DNA from: Actinomycetes bacterium | Lineage (GTDB): Bacteria > Actinomycetota > Actinomycetes > Mycobacteriales > Mycobacteriaceae | Direction of reading: 5' to 3' | Assembly: GCA_023460175.1 (NCBI GenBank) | Contig: JAEWRC010000136.1 | Span: 1 to 42,623, forward strand | Length of the DNA stretch: 42,623 nt | Shown: piece by piece, positions 1 through 8,091 of the stretch | Layout: each line of letters starts with the position of its first letter | Position numbering within the stretch: the first letter of the stretch is position 1 | Notes under the pieces: model-generated | What the model saw: the letters and a program-made list of their open reading frames with translations, nothing else | The model's database searches: none | Told to the model about the DNA's origin: nothing | Program-made: the position numbers and the translations under genes

Positions 1-1
1 C

Positions 2-1096
2 AACTCGCTGCCGTTGCCGGGCGCGGTCGCCAGCGGCTCCGACGGCGTCGTCTACCACGTCCAACTGGCCAACGTCGGCACGCTGGAACCGAATTCGCCG
101 GTACTGATCGACGACGTGGTGGTGGGCAGCATCCGGGGCATGCGGTTGCAGAATTGGCAGGCCGACGTCGAGGTGGCGGTGCGCCCCGACGTGACGGTGC
201 CGGGCAACGCGGCGGCGACCGTCGGACAGACCAGCCTGTTGGGCTCCATGCATCTGGCGCTGGATCTCCCGGTGGGGGAGGCGCCGGCCGGCCGCCTGGA
301 ACCGGGCGCGACCGTGCCGCTGAGCCGGTCGAGCGCGTATCCCTCGACCGAACAGACGCTGGCCTCGCTGTCGACCGTGGTCAACTCCGGCGGCCTGGGA
401 CAGATCGGCGACATCGTGCACAACTTCGGCACCGCCCTGGCCGGCAGCCGGGACGAGGCGCGGGATCTGCTGGCGCGCCTGGACCGTTTCGTCGCCGTGT
501 TCGACGAGCAACGCGAGAACGTCGTCGCCGCCATTGCGGCGATGAACCGCCTGGCCGCCACCCTGGCCACGCAACGCGATGTCGTCAGCACGGCCCTGCA
601 GCGCATCCCGCCCGCGCTGGAAGTCCTCAACCGGCAGCGGACCCGCTTCACCACCGCGCTGGACAAGCTGCGCGTCTTCGCCGACACCGCCCGCGGACTC
701 GTCGATCAGACCCAGGACGACCTGGTGCGCAACCTGCGCAACCTCGACCCGACCATCCGGTCACTGGCCGACGTCGGCCCCGGCCTCGGCGACGCCCTCG
801 CCTTCGCCCCCGTCTACCCGATGGGGCAGAACCTGATCGACCGCGGAATCCGGGGCGACTACATGAACCTGTTCATCGTCATCGACCTGACCCAGCATCG
901 GCTCAAGCGCGGCCTGGCGGCGGGAACCCGTTGGGGCGACTCGGATCTGCCGTTGGTGCCGGCCCCGGGCGATCCGGGATACGACGCCTACTACGCGGCG
1001 AATCCGCTGACCGCCCCGCTGGCGCCGCCGCCGGTCCCGGCGCCGCCGCCGGAGGTGGCACCCCCGCCGGTCGCCGATTTCCCCGGAGGTCGGTGA
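2..1096 (+). CDS. mceE: MCE family protein, MceE-type (5' truncated by window edge)
   Basis: The visible 364 codons begin inside the mature protein, so the start and any lipobox lie outside the window. The segment opens with SLPLPG followed by an MCE/MlaD beta-barrel domain (roughly visible residues 15-95, NSPVLIDDVVVGSIRGM). A helical region follows and then a Pro-rich tail rich in APPP and VAPPP. MCE proteins form a periplasm-spanning hexameric tunnel that imports lipids or sterols in mycobacteria; the E subunit is usually a lipoprotein. The stop codon overlaps the mceF start by one base. Position before mceF and the SLPLPG opening support the E subunit. Which mce operon this is (mce1, mce3, mce4 type) cannot be decided from the fragment. 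Confidence 0.85.
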   Translation, partial: NSLPLPGAVASGSDGVVYHVQLANVGTLEPNSPVLIDDVVVGSIRGMRLQNWQADVEVAVRPDVTVPGNAAATVGQTSLLGSMHLALDLPVGEAPAGRLEPGATVPLSRSSAYPSTEQTLASLSTVVNSGGLGQIGDIVHNFGTALAGSRDEARDLLARLDRFVAVFDEQRENVVAAIAAMNRLAATLATQRDVVSTALQRIPPALEVLNRQRTRFTTALDKLRVFADTARGLVDQTQDDLVRNLRNLDPTIRSLADVGPGLGDALAFAPVYPMGQNLIDRGIRGDYMNLFIVIDLTQHRLKRGLAAGTRWGDSDLPLVPAPGDPGYDAYYAANPLTAPLAPPPVPAPPPEVAPPPVADFPGGR

Positions 1097-2583
1097 TGCT
1101 CACCAGGTTCGTTCGCGTGCAGTTGATCGTCTTCACCGTGGCGTCGGTGATCGGCGGGGCGACCATGCTCTACACCTACATGCAGGTGCCCACCCTGCTG
1201 GGGATCGGTCGCATCACGGTCACCCTCGAACTCCCCGCCGCCGGCGGCCTCTACCGGTTCGGCAATGTCACCTATCGCGGCGTCGAGGTCGGCAAGGTTA
1301 CGTCGGTCGACCTCAACGGGGACCGGGTCGAAGCCACGCTGTCACTGCAGACCCGGCCGCGGATCCCCGAGCAGGTGGTGGCCGAGGTCCGCAGCATGTC
1401 GGCGGTCGGCGAACAGTATGTCGATCTGCAACCCGAGGACAGCGAACCGCCCTATCTGCGCAACGGATCGGTGATCCCGCTGGTCAACAGCCGGATTCCG
1501 CAACCCGTCGGCCCCATGCTGGACAAGGTGAGCGCACTGATCGGCAGCATCCCGAAGGACAGCATGACGGCACTGCTCGACGAGTCGGCGCAGGCCCTGG
1601 GCGGTGCGGGCTTCGACCTGGGCTCACTGCTGGACTCCGCGGCCACGGTGGCCGAGGACGCCACCGCCGTACGGACGGAGATCCGGGGACTGGTGGAGGA
1701 CAGCGCGGTCCTGCTCGACGGGCAGGTCCGCGCCGAGCAGTCGACCCGCACCTGGACCAAGAGCCTGGCCGGGGTCACGCGACAACTCAACGACAACGAT
1801 CCGCAGATCCGCACCATCCTGCAGACCGGACCGGCACTGGCGCAGGACGTCTCGATGCTGCTCGACCAGGTCAAGCCCACCCTGCCGGTGCTGTTGGCGA
1901 ACCTGGTCAGTGTGGGGCAGGTGGCCGTCACCTACCGCCCGGCCCTGGAGCAGTTGCTGGTCCTGCTGCCGCCGGTGAGCAGCTATTACCAGTCCTCCAT
2001 GCCGAAGAGCAACGCGACCGGCATGCCGGTCGGGGACTTCCGGATCTCCGTCGACGATCCACCCGGCTGCATGGTCGGCTTCCTGCCCCCGTCGCAGTGG
2101 CGGTCCCCGGCGGAAACCACAACCATCGACACCCCGGATGGGCTGTACTGCAAGCTTCCCCAGGATTCCCCGATCGCGGTGCGCGGCGCGCGGAACATCC
2201 CGTGCATGACCCGGCCGGGCAAGCGGGCCCCGACGGTCGAGATCTGCGAGAGCGACAAGGAGTTCATGCCGTTGGCCATGCGTCAGCATGCGCTCGGTCC
2301 CGGACCGATCGATCCGAACCTGGTGCGCCAGGGCATTCCGCTCGACGAGCGGGCCGGCGACACGAAGATTTTCGGCCCCCTCGAGGGGACCCCGCCGCCC
2401 GGCCAGGCCGCTCCCAGCGCCAACCACGGCGAGGCGGACGTCGGGCCGGCGGTGGCCGTCGCGGAATACGATCCGCGCACCGGCCGCCACCTGGGCACCG
2501 ACGGGTTGACCTACCAACAGTCCAACCTGGCTGGCGCACCGGATGATTGGCGCGCCCTGATTCTTCCTGAGGGGCCGGCATGA
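1096..2583 (+). CDS. mceF: MCE family protein MceF
   Basis: 495 aa, the last MCE subunit of the operon. One N-terminal membrane anchor (about residues 7-30) is followed by the MCE domain (about 38-115, with the VTYRGVEVGKVTSV strand-turn). A long alpha-helical region comes next, then a Cys-containing C-terminal domain (PPGCMVGF, DGLYCKL, NIPCMTRPG). It is predicted to sit in the MCE hexamer in the cell envelope and to help move lipids to the YrbE/Mkl ABC machinery, whose genes would lie upstream of the window. ATG 1096 overlaps the mceE stop and follows GGAGG at 1085-1089. The same frame stays open far upstream, but that part is mceE read out of frame. The stop overlaps the next start (ATGA). 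Confidence 0.9.
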   Translation: MLTRFVRVQLIVFTVASVIGGATMLYTYMQVPTLLGIGRITVTLELPAAGGLYRFGNVTYRGVEVGKVTSVDLNGDRVEATLSLQTRPRIPEQVVAEVRSMSAVGEQYVDLQPEDSEPPYLRNGSVIPLVNSRIPQPVGPMLDKVSALIGSIPKDSMTALLDESAQALGGAGFDLGSLLDSAATVAEDATAVRTEIRGLVEDSAVLLDGQVRAEQSTRTWTKSLAGVTRQLNDNDPQIRTILQTGPALAQDVSMLLDQVKPTLPVLLANLVSVGQVAVTYRPALEQLLVLLPPVSSYYQSSMPKSNATGMPVGDFRISVDDPPGCMVGFLPPSQWRSPAETTTIDTPDGLYCKLPQDSPIAVRGARNIPCMTRPGKRAPTVEICESDKEFMPLAMRQHALGPGPIDPNLVRQGIPLDERAGDTKIFGPLEGTPPPGQAAPSANHGEADVGPAVAVAEYDPRTGRHLGTDGLTYQQSNLAGAPDDWRALILPEGPA

Positions 2584-3074
2584 CCGCACGGATCGCAGCT
2601 GCGCTGAGCAGTGCCACGCTGGTGGTCGCCGCGCTGTCGGGGGTGCTGGCGGGACCCGCCGCTGCGGATGACACCGTCGCCGTCAACGGTGTCTACACCG
2701 CGGTGTCGGACGGGCAGTGGTCGGCCACCAACGAGCGTTTCGAGCTGCGCCCCTCGCTGATCAGCACGTGGACCATCAGTTCGCACTGCCAGAACTACCT
2801 GGATTGCACCGGGCGAGTCGAAAGCGACCACGGGTGGCAAGCGGACTTGACCTATCGTGGTGGAGACTGGTGGGTCGAACACACGGTGCCGGACTGGCTC
2901 ACCTGCCCGGACGGGACGAAAGCACCTGGCAAGCAGGGCTTTCGGTTCTGGCCCGACCGCGGCCGGCCGGGAGTGCTGACGGGCTGGGACAAGACGCTCG
3001 GTCCCAGCGGCGCGTGCGGCATCAACCGGCCGGTGGTCATCGAGATGCCGTTCACCCTGACCCCGGTCGGCTGA
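2580..3074 (+). CDS. small secreted protein at the end of the mce operon
   Basis: 164 aa with a clear Sec signal: an Arg near the N-terminus, a hydrophobic stretch to about residue 25, and an AGPAAA-type cleavage site. The mature part is about 135 aa and has four Cys residues (SSHCQNYLDCTG, LTCPDG, SGACG), which could form two disulfides outside the cell. It is Trp-rich (ten or so Trp in 164). The start ATG overlaps the mceF stop by four bases, so it is translated with the mce genes. Small secreted or Mce-associated proteins are common after mceF in mycobacteria, but I do not recognise a named family. A role as an accessory lipid-binding or structural partner of the Mce complex is inference from position only. 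Confidence 0.8.
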   Translation: MTARIAAALSSATLVVAALSGVLAGPAAADDTVAVNGVYTAVSDGQWSATNERFELRPSLISTWTISSHCQNYLDCTGRVESDHGWQADLTYRGGDWWVEHTVPDWLTCPDGTKAPGKQGFRFWPDRGRPGVLTGWDKTLGPSGACGINRPVVIEMPFTLTPVG

Positions 3075-3077
3075 GCT

Positions 3078-4415
3078 TCAGTCTTTTCGGCTGGTGACGC
3101 CGCGGATCACGGTGTCGCGGGCGTGGATCAGCGATCCGCGCGGGCCCAGTTCCAGCGAGATGTTCTCCGGGATCCACTGCACGCCGATCACGCAGCGGGC
3201 CAGCGTCTCCGCATTGGGATGCTCGATGTCGATCTCACCGGAGCGAATGCCCTCGGACAGTAGGGATTTCATCTGCCGGACCCGGGTGGAGAAGGCCGCG
3301 CCGGGGTTCGGGGTGTCCGGCGGTGATTGCCGCATCCAGGCCAGCTGGATGCGGAACTCATCGGGGAACCGGGTCAGCGCATTGATGTTGACCCAACTGA
3401 GTGCGTCCAGCTTCTCCACCGGGGTGGCCGGCGACTTGAGCACCGCGGTCCAGCCCGCCCCCACCCGCTGGCCGAACGCGAGCATGATGGACATCAACAG
3501 GTCTTCCTTCGACCCGATCAGCCGGTACACCGTGCCGGTCCCCATCCCCGCGGCGGCTGCGATGTCGCGCACGGTGGTGGTCTCATACCCCCGTCGACCG
3601 AACTCGGCGCGTGCCGCTGCCCGCACCCGGTCGGCCTTGTTCTCGAGGTCCAGATCGGCATCGTGCCAGGTGTTCACCACCTCGTCGGCCGCCGCGAACG
3701 CCGCGGACCGGTCCAGGTCGGGGTCGGCGGGCTGACCGGCGGCCAAGCCCTGCAACAGAATTCGGCAGAACACCGTGGCCACTCGGTCGCTGGGGGCGTT
3801 GTTGCGGATCACATCGAGGCCGACGTGCAGCATGGTCTGGCAGATCCGGTCGGCCAGGATCGGCAGGTCGACGTCCGCGCGGATGTAGCCGCTCCACTTG
3901 CCGGCCCGCAGGATCTGCAGCATCGCGGCCTGGATGGAGGTCGGCCGCCGTCGCGTCAGTTCCATCAACTCCGGATCTGCGCTGGGGCCCTCGTAGAACG
4001 ACATCTGCAGTGCCGCGCGGTGTTCCACCGCGCACGCGGCGATGGCGCACCCGAGTTCGGTGATCTGCGCGTCGATGGGCGGCGGGTTGGGCGCGTCCAG
4101 TCCGTCGAGGGCGCGTTGTCCGATGCGGTCCAGATCCGCGTGGTAGCGCCGGATCAACTCGATGAGGATCGCTTCTTTGGACTCGAAGTGGTGGTAGAGG
4201 CTGCCGGCCAGGATCCCGGCGGCATCGGCGATCTGCTGCAGCGAGGTCCGCAGCCCGGAGTTGGCGATCACCGTGTTGGCGGTTTGCAGAATCTCGGTGC
4301 GCCGACTGGCATCGTCGGATGCCGCGCCTGCCGCCACCGTGTTGCTCACCGCTTCCTGCACGGTTACCGACTCCGTCCTGCCTTGGCGCAGCAATCCCAT
4401 CGGTGCGCTCGGCAC
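3078..4415 (-). CDS. tandem TetR-domain transcriptional regulator
   Basis: 445 aa, about twice the usual TetR length. It holds two complete TetR N-terminal HTH domains: the first around residues 41-85 (SLQQIADAAG, SLYHHFESKE) and the second around 262-308 (TVRDIAAAAG, TVYRLIGSKED), each followed by its own helical ligand/dimer domain. This two-headed architecture is known from the mycobacterial regulator Mce3R, but the sequence does not look like a direct Mce3R orthologue. It converges on the mce operon with a 3-bp gap and lies downstream of arr on the same strand (42-bp gap). The start is uncertain: GTG 4415, ATG 4400 and GTG 4367 are all possible and none has a strong ribosome site. A target in lipid or mce genes is plausible but inferred. 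Confidence 0.85.
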   Translation of the reverse strand: MPSAPMGLLRQGRTESVTVQEAVSNTVAAGAASDDASRRTEILQTANTVIANSGLRTSLQQIADAAGILAGSLYHHFESKEAILIELIRRYHADLDRIGQRALDGLDAPNPPPIDAQITELGCAIAACAVEHRAALQMSFYEGPSADPELMELTRRRPTSIQAAMLQILRAGKWSGYIRADVDLPILADRICQTMLHVGLDVIRNNAPSDRVATVFCRILLQGLAAGQPADPDLDRSAAFAAADEVVNTWHDADLDLENKADRVRAAARAEFGRRGYETTTVRDIAAAAGMGTGTVYRLIGSKEDLLMSIMLAFGQRVGAGWTAVLKSPATPVEKLDALSWVNINALTRFPDEFRIQLAWMRQSPPDTPNPGAAFSTRVRQMKSLLSEGIRSGEIDIEHPNAETLARCVIGVQWIPENISLELGPRGSLIHARDTVIRGVTSRKD

Positions 4416-4457
4416 GAGGATTCTTAGCGGCGATTCTACCGGCTGGGCCCCGGCCGT

Positions 4458-4886
4458 TCAGTCGTAGATGACAGCGAGTCCTTGGCGGCGAAGATCCTCG
4501 AGCCGATCCCGGAAGTCCTGCAGGAACTCGGGGGAGTGCCCCACCCAGTCGTTGATCTCCCCGACGATCGTCACGGGTTCGCGGCTGCGGTAGGAGTGGG
4601 TGGGGTTGCCCGGGGCCTTCTTGTCCGTCACGTTCGGATCGTCTTCGACGTCGCCCTGCGGCTCGACGACATAGACGCGTTCGCGACCGGGGCCGGCGGC
4701 GAACTCCGCGGCAAGGACCGCCGCAGCCAGCACTTTCGTCATGTAGATGTGGTTGGCGATGCGGCCGGTTTCGTAGTTCGACGGGCGCCCCGGCACCAGC
4801 AGATCCCCGACCCGAAGGTCGGCCTTCGTGCCGTGCAGGAAGGCGCCCGACTCGTGAACCTTGTAGAACTCCGATTGCTCTGTCAT
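4458..4886 (-). CDS. arr: rifampin ADP-ribosyltransferase Arr
   Basis: 142 aa, the normal length for Arr. This enzyme transfers ADP-ribose from NAD+ to a hydroxyl of rifampin and inactivates the drug. The family pattern runs the whole length: KVHESGAFLHGT, GRIANHIYMT, VYVVEP, EDDPNVTDKK, PGNPTHSYR, the block around WVGH, and the terminal GLAVIYD. The catalytic triad described for the M. smegmatis enzyme (His19, Tyr49, Asp84) corresponds here to H18, Y48 and D83, all present, so it should be active. ATG 4886 is chosen because GGGGG lies about 10-14 bases upstream and the family starts there; the frame stays open to 5099 without homology. It lies 103 bp downstream of the GTPase gene on the same strand. 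Confidence 0.95.
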   Translation of the reverse strand: MTEQSEFYKVHESGAFLHGTKADLRVGDLLVPGRPSNYETGRIANHIYMTKVLAAAVLAAEFAAGPGRERVYVVEPQGDVEDDPNVTDKKAPGNPTHSYRSREPVTIVGEINDWVGHSPEFLQDFRDRLEDLRRQGLAVIYD

Positions 4887-4935
4887 GCCGATCTCAGTCC
4901 CCCTTCGTGTCGGTGCCGCGCAATTCTGCACCGCC

Positions 4936-4966
4936 CCTGGGGCCTTGCCACAAGCCCCCACCCAGG
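4936..4966 (-). promoter_or_regulatory. hairpin between the GTPase gene and arr
   Basis: A stem of GGGG-CTTG against CAAG-CCCC (4939-4958) with one bulged base and a 3-base loop. Partial extra pairing (CCTGG/CCAGG) is possible outside it. It sits upstream of arr on the minus strand. No T-run follows, so it could be a weak terminator of the preceding gene, an attenuator in the arr leader, or chance in GC-rich DNA. Confidence 0.35.
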
Positions 4967-4989
4967 CCTTAAAGTGAGAGCGGGATGAG

Positions 4990-6027
4990 TCAGATGCTGA
5001 GCTTGCGGTAACGCTGCAGCCGACGGAACCCCGCCGCGGGCACCGGACCATCGACGGGCCGCACCGCGGCCTCCACCCGAGCGCGCACGTCCTCCACATC
5101 GAGTCCCGTGCCGATGGCCACCAGCGAGTTGCTCCGCGCCTTCGGTGGCGCCGCGCCGATGTGGACGGTCGCCCCGACGGTGTTGACCAGGTAGCGGCGC
5201 GACCGCTCCCGGGAGCGGACCGCGACGATGCCCTTCATCCGGTAGACCCCGGCGGGCGGATCCTCGAGCAGGTCGAGCAGGACGCCCGGATCGACATCGC
5301 CCGTGCTCGTGGCGGTCACGGAGGCGGCGTGCGCGCCGTCGTGGGGATGAACATGAGCGTGGTCGTGGTCGGCCGCGTCCTCGAGCAGCAGTTCCCGCAG
5401 TGACAGCTGACCGGACTGGTCCTCGGCGCCGGCGATGTCGAACAGCAGCGCCGGATCGATCTTGGCCCCCACGGCGCCGACGACGTGGACCGCCTCGTTG
5501 GACTCCCGGATCCGGGCCTCGATGCGCTCGAACACACCGGCACGCTCGGGCTCGGGAATCTGGTCCAGCTTGTTGACCACCACCAGCGAGGAGGCCGAAT
5601 ATCGGGCCGGGGGAGCCGGATCCCGGTCCACGGTATCGAAGTGCGTGGCGGCGTCGATGACGTCGACGACACCGCCGAGTCGGACGTTGTCGACGCCGCT
5701 GAACCGGATCAACCGGCCCACCGCGACGGGTTCGGCCAACCCGCTCGCCTCGACGATGATGGCGTCGAGACGCAGCTTGGGGTCGGAGAGCTTGGCCAGC
5801 GCCTCGTCAAGGCCGCCCTCGTCGGACAGGCAGCAGATGCAACCCCCGGCGATCGAAGCCGGCTCGTCCACCTGCCCGGTCACCAGGGCGGCATCGACGT
5901 TGAGTTCGCCGAAATCGTTGATGACCACCCCGATTCGGGCATCGGGCGTGCGTAGCACGTGGTTGAGCAGCGTGGTCTTACCCGCGCCAAGATGACCGGT
6001 CAGTGCGATCACGGGCACCGCTGCCAC
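4990..6027 (-). CDS. CobW/COG0523 family GTP-dependent metallochaperone
   Basis: 345 aa. The G3E GTPase domain has its Walker A at residues 11-19 (GHLGAGKTT), the metal-binding CXCC motif at 63-66 (GGCICC) and a base-specificity NKLD at 152-155. A CobW C-terminal domain covers about 245-340. Between them is a His-rich stretch (H221, H223, H225, H227, H229, H233), a typical metal-loading loop. Members bind Zn or another transition metal and deliver it to client enzymes in the cytoplasm, often under metal starvation. The start is GTG 6027, preceded by GAGAGGGAA; a nearby ATG (6032) is out of frame. Metal and client are unknown; no Zur-like box was recognised upstream. Confidence 0.9.
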   Translation of the reverse strand: MAAVPVIALTGHLGAGKTTLLNHVLRTPDARIGVVINDFGELNVDAALVTGQVDEPASIAGGCICCLSDEGGLDEALAKLSDPKLRLDAIIVEASGLAEPVAVGRLIRFSGVDNVRLGGVVDVIDAATHFDTVDRDPAPPARYSASSLVVVNKLDQIPEPERAGVFERIEARIRESNEAVHVVGAVGAKIDPALLFDIAGAEDQSGQLSLRELLLEDAADHDHAHVHPHDGAHAASVTATSTGDVDPGVLLDLLEDPPAGVYRMKGIVAVRSRERSRRYLVNTVGATVHIGAAPPKARSNSLVAIGTGLDVEDVRARVEAAVRPVDGPVPAAGFRRLQRYRKLSI

Positions 6028-6138
6028 GTCATTCCCTCTCCACTTGGCCGACGAGTCGCGACCGAGTGTAGAGATGTCGGGGCCAGCCTGGCTCTAACCT
6101 CGCCCGGCCGCGCCCCGTCGCCCGAGGAAGGAGGCCAA

Positions 6139-6156
6139 ATGTTTGTTCCGCACTAG
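6139..6156 (+). other. five-codon leader-like ORF (MFVPH) with strong ribosome site
   Basis: ATG-TTT-GTT-CCG-CAC-TAG preceded by AGGAAGGAGGCCAA, which contains the full AAGGAGG at a good distance. So strong a Shine-Dalgarno before a five-residue frame is odd. It could be a regulatory leader, a relic of a lost gene start, or coincidence. It lies 142 bp upstream of the VWA start on the same strand. Confidence 0.25.
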
Positions 6157-6252
6157 CGGCTGGTGGGTTCGGGAAAGGTGACCTCGGCCCCGCCGGGCAT
6201 GGCCAGATTCCACTTTTCCGTTGACCGTGACCGCGATGGAACTTTACGATGG

Positions 6253-6270
6253 AACAGATATTTGGTCAAC
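6253..6270 (+). promoter_or_regulatory. repeated AT-rich motif, copy 1
   Basis: AACAGATATTTGGTCAAC, 28 bases before the VWA-gene GTG. It matches copy 2 (8092-8109) at 14 of 18 positions and copy 3 (9034-9051) less closely. All three share AACARATWTY in the same orientation. Candidate operator for a shared regulator. Confidence 0.45.
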
Positions 6271-6298
6271 GAACCCGTCCGGCGGGCTGGAGGCACGA

Positions 6299-7999
6299 GT
6301 GGACAACGATCCTCGGGACGGCGCGGCCAACTCCCATGTGCAGGCCCTCGGCATGTTGGCCTCGGCGCTGGCGGGCCGTCCCGTCGGAGTCTCGCCGCTG
6401 TCCGCCGGCGAGCCGTCGTGGACGGACGGGCGAACCATCTTCCTGGATCCGTCGGCGCCGCCGGGGGAGCACACCGCCGCCGTCGCGGTGCACGCCTCCC
6501 TGATCGCCGCCGGCAGTCTCGATCCGGAGGTCATCCAGCCCCTGGTGCGGCATTCCCGGATGGCCAAGAGGTACCTCGCCGTCGAGGGGCACCGCGCGCT
6601 GGTGGCCAACACCGCCATGTTGCCGGGGCGGTTGCTGGGTCTGGCGGACCCGACCGTGGCCGGGGCCAGAGATGGCGCCGCGACGTCGCTCGCGCTGGCC
6701 CGCGGCCGCGACAAGCTGCAGGGTGCCCCGGCGAGTTTCGGTGTGCTCCGCCCGAAGAAGGTGCTGGCCGCCGCTGCCGCGGCCGCCCGGCAGGTGGACC
6801 ACGAGCAGGTGGGCCATGTGCCTCGGCAGCAGTCCCACCCGGAACTGGACGAACTCGACGAGGACGCTGTCGACGACTCCGATGACCCCGACCTGTTCAG
6901 CAGCCCGGTCGGTGGCGGCGGGGCCATCGGCAAACTGCTCAAGAAGCTGCTGTCGTCGGCCCGCAAGACCGGCGGCAACGGCGGCGGGCCGCCGGGTGCC
7001 GACGCCCCGACGCACCGGATCAACTCGGCGAACCGGGGAGCGTACGCGGTGTCGTCGCTGGCCACGGTCAACACCGAGGAAGTGGTCGACGTCGAGAAGG
7101 ACGGGCTCAAGTACCCGGAGTGGGACGCCGAGCGCGGCGTCTACCGACCGGACTGGTGCACCGTGCGCGAGGTCGCGGCGACCATCAAACCGTCGGCCAC
7201 GCAGGCCATCGAGGGGGCCGTCGGCGTGCGGCGCCCGCTGGCGCGCCTCGGCATGGGACTGCACCGCCGGCATCGTCAGCCGCAGGGTGACGACATCGAC
7301 GTCGACGCCGCCGTCGAGGCCCGCGTCGAGGTCCGGGCCGGCTCGGTGCCCGACGAGGCGGTCTACCTCGACAGCCTGCGTCGCCAGCGCGACCTGTCCG
7401 TCCTGCTGTTGCTGGACATCTCGGGTTCGACGGCCGAGCCGGGCACGGTCGGGCGAACGGTGCACGAACAGCAGCGGGTGGCGGTCGCGCACCTGATGGT
7501 CGCGCTGCACGACCTCGGCGACCGGGTGGCGCTCTACGGCTACTACTCCTCGGGACGCACGGCGGTGAACATGGTGCCGGTCAAGCGTTTCGACGACCAC
7601 CTCGACGCCCAGATCCTGCGACGGCTCAACAGCCTCGAACCCGGCGCGTACTCCCGGCTCGGGGCCGCGATCCGGCACGGCTCGGCGGTGCTCGAGGACC
7701 GCGGCGGAACCTCCCGGCGGCTGCTGGTCGTGATCTCCGACGGTCTCGCCTACGACCACGGCTACGAAAAGGCCTACGGCGCAGCCGATGCGCGCCGGGC
7801 CCTGACCGAGGCCCGCCGCCGCGGCACCGGCTGCGTGTGCCTGACGGTCGGCGCGAGCACGGATGTGGCCGCGCTGCGGCGGGTGTTCGGCAGCACCGCG
7901 CACGCCACCATCGCCCAACCCGATCACCTGGCCGCGGTCATCGGGCCCATGTTCCGTTCAGCCGTTCGTTCGGCGGAAGTTCGCCGTCGAGTGGCATGA
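6299..7999 (+). CDS. VWA domain protein, NorD/CbbO-like partner of a MoxR ATPase
   Basis: 566 aa from GTG 6299. The C-terminal third is a von Willebrand A domain with a complete MIDAS start (LLLLDISGS, D373-x-S375-x-S377) and the later VISDGLAYD strand. The N-terminal half is helical with a very acidic linker (ELDELDEDAVDDSDDPD, about residues 182-198) and a Gly-rich segment. NorD- and CbbO-type proteins bind a partner AAA+ ATPase and hand it a metalloenzyme to remodel or load. The partner ATPase is encoded just downstream. GTG 6299 is chosen because GGAGG lies five bases before it; the frame is open to TTG 6221, but that would place the AT-rich motif inside the gene. The stop overlaps an ATG (ATGA) of the short ORF that follows. 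Confidence 0.85.
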   Translation: MDNDPRDGAANSHVQALGMLASALAGRPVGVSPLSAGEPSWTDGRTIFLDPSAPPGEHTAAVAVHASLIAAGSLDPEVIQPLVRHSRMAKRYLAVEGHRALVANTAMLPGRLLGLADPTVAGARDGAATSLALARGRDKLQGAPASFGVLRPKKVLAAAAAAARQVDHEQVGHVPRQQSHPELDELDEDAVDDSDDPDLFSSPVGGGGAIGKLLKKLLSSARKTGGNGGGPPGADAPTHRINSANRGAYAVSSLATVNTEEVVDVEKDGLKYPEWDAERGVYRPDWCTVREVAATIKPSATQAIEGAVGVRRPLARLGMGLHRRHRQPQGDDIDVDAAVEARVEVRAGSVPDEAVYLDSLRRQRDLSVLLLLDISGSTAEPGTVGRTVHEQQRVAVAHLMVALHDLGDRVALYGYYSSGRTAVNMVPVKRFDDHLDAQILRRLNSLEPGAYSRLGAAIRHGSAVLEDRGGTSRRLLVVISDGLAYDHGYEKAYGAADARRALTEARRRGTGCVCLTVGASTDVAALRRVFGSTAHATIAQPDHLAAVIGPMFRSAVRSAEVRRRVA

Positions 8000-8025
8000 C
8001 GGACCTGCAAGGAGAGGTAGGAGCA

Positions 8026-8091
8026 ATGACGAAGGCCGGCGAAGTGCTGGTGTACCGACGGCCCATCCCGTTCGCGGCGGCCAACTACTAA
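8026..8091 (+). CDS. micro-ORF between the VWA and AAA+ genes
   Basis: 21 residues, starting MTKAGEVLVY and ending PFAAANY, then TAA. ATG 8026 has a strong site, GGAGAGGTAGGAG, ending two bases upstream. An in-frame ATG at 7996 overlaps the VWA-gene stop (ATGA) and would give 31 residues (prefix MTDLQGEVGA). Nearly all third codon positions are G or C, as in the surrounding genes. No known family is recognised; there is no Cys, no signal and no membrane segment. It may be a small regulatory subunit, a peptide product, or a translated spacer that couples the two larger genes. Confidence 0.5.
   Translation: MTKAGEVLVYRRPIPFAAANY

Larger units (their letters stand above)
6028..6298. promoter_or_regulatory. 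divergent intergenic region before the VWA gene
   Basis: 271 bp between the minus-strand GTPase gene and the plus-strand VWA gene, so both promoters should lie here. It contains a five-codon ORF with a near-perfect ribosome site (6139-6156), an AT-rich stretch at 6240-6270 that holds one copy of the 18-bp repeated motif (6253-6270), and the GGAGG at 6289-6293 that sets the VWA start. No clear -35/-10 pair was assigned. Confidence 0.5.

Noticed and set aside
154..1095. Upstream extension of the mceF frame
   Set aside because: This part is mceE read in another frame; the MceF membrane anchor begins at 1096.
3078..4415. Naming the tandem TetR protein Mce3R
   Set aside because: Same two-domain architecture, but the HTH and linker sequences do not match Mce3R as I know it.
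4887..5099. 71-residue N-terminal extension of Arr
   Set aside because: Extension has no similarity to Arr and overlaps the GTPase gene; ATG 4886 gives the family length.
6221..6298. Earlier TTG/ATG starts for the VWA protein
   Set aside because: No ribosome site at 6221 or 6236, and they would place motif copy 1 in coding DNA; GTG 6299 has GGAGG at ideal distance.
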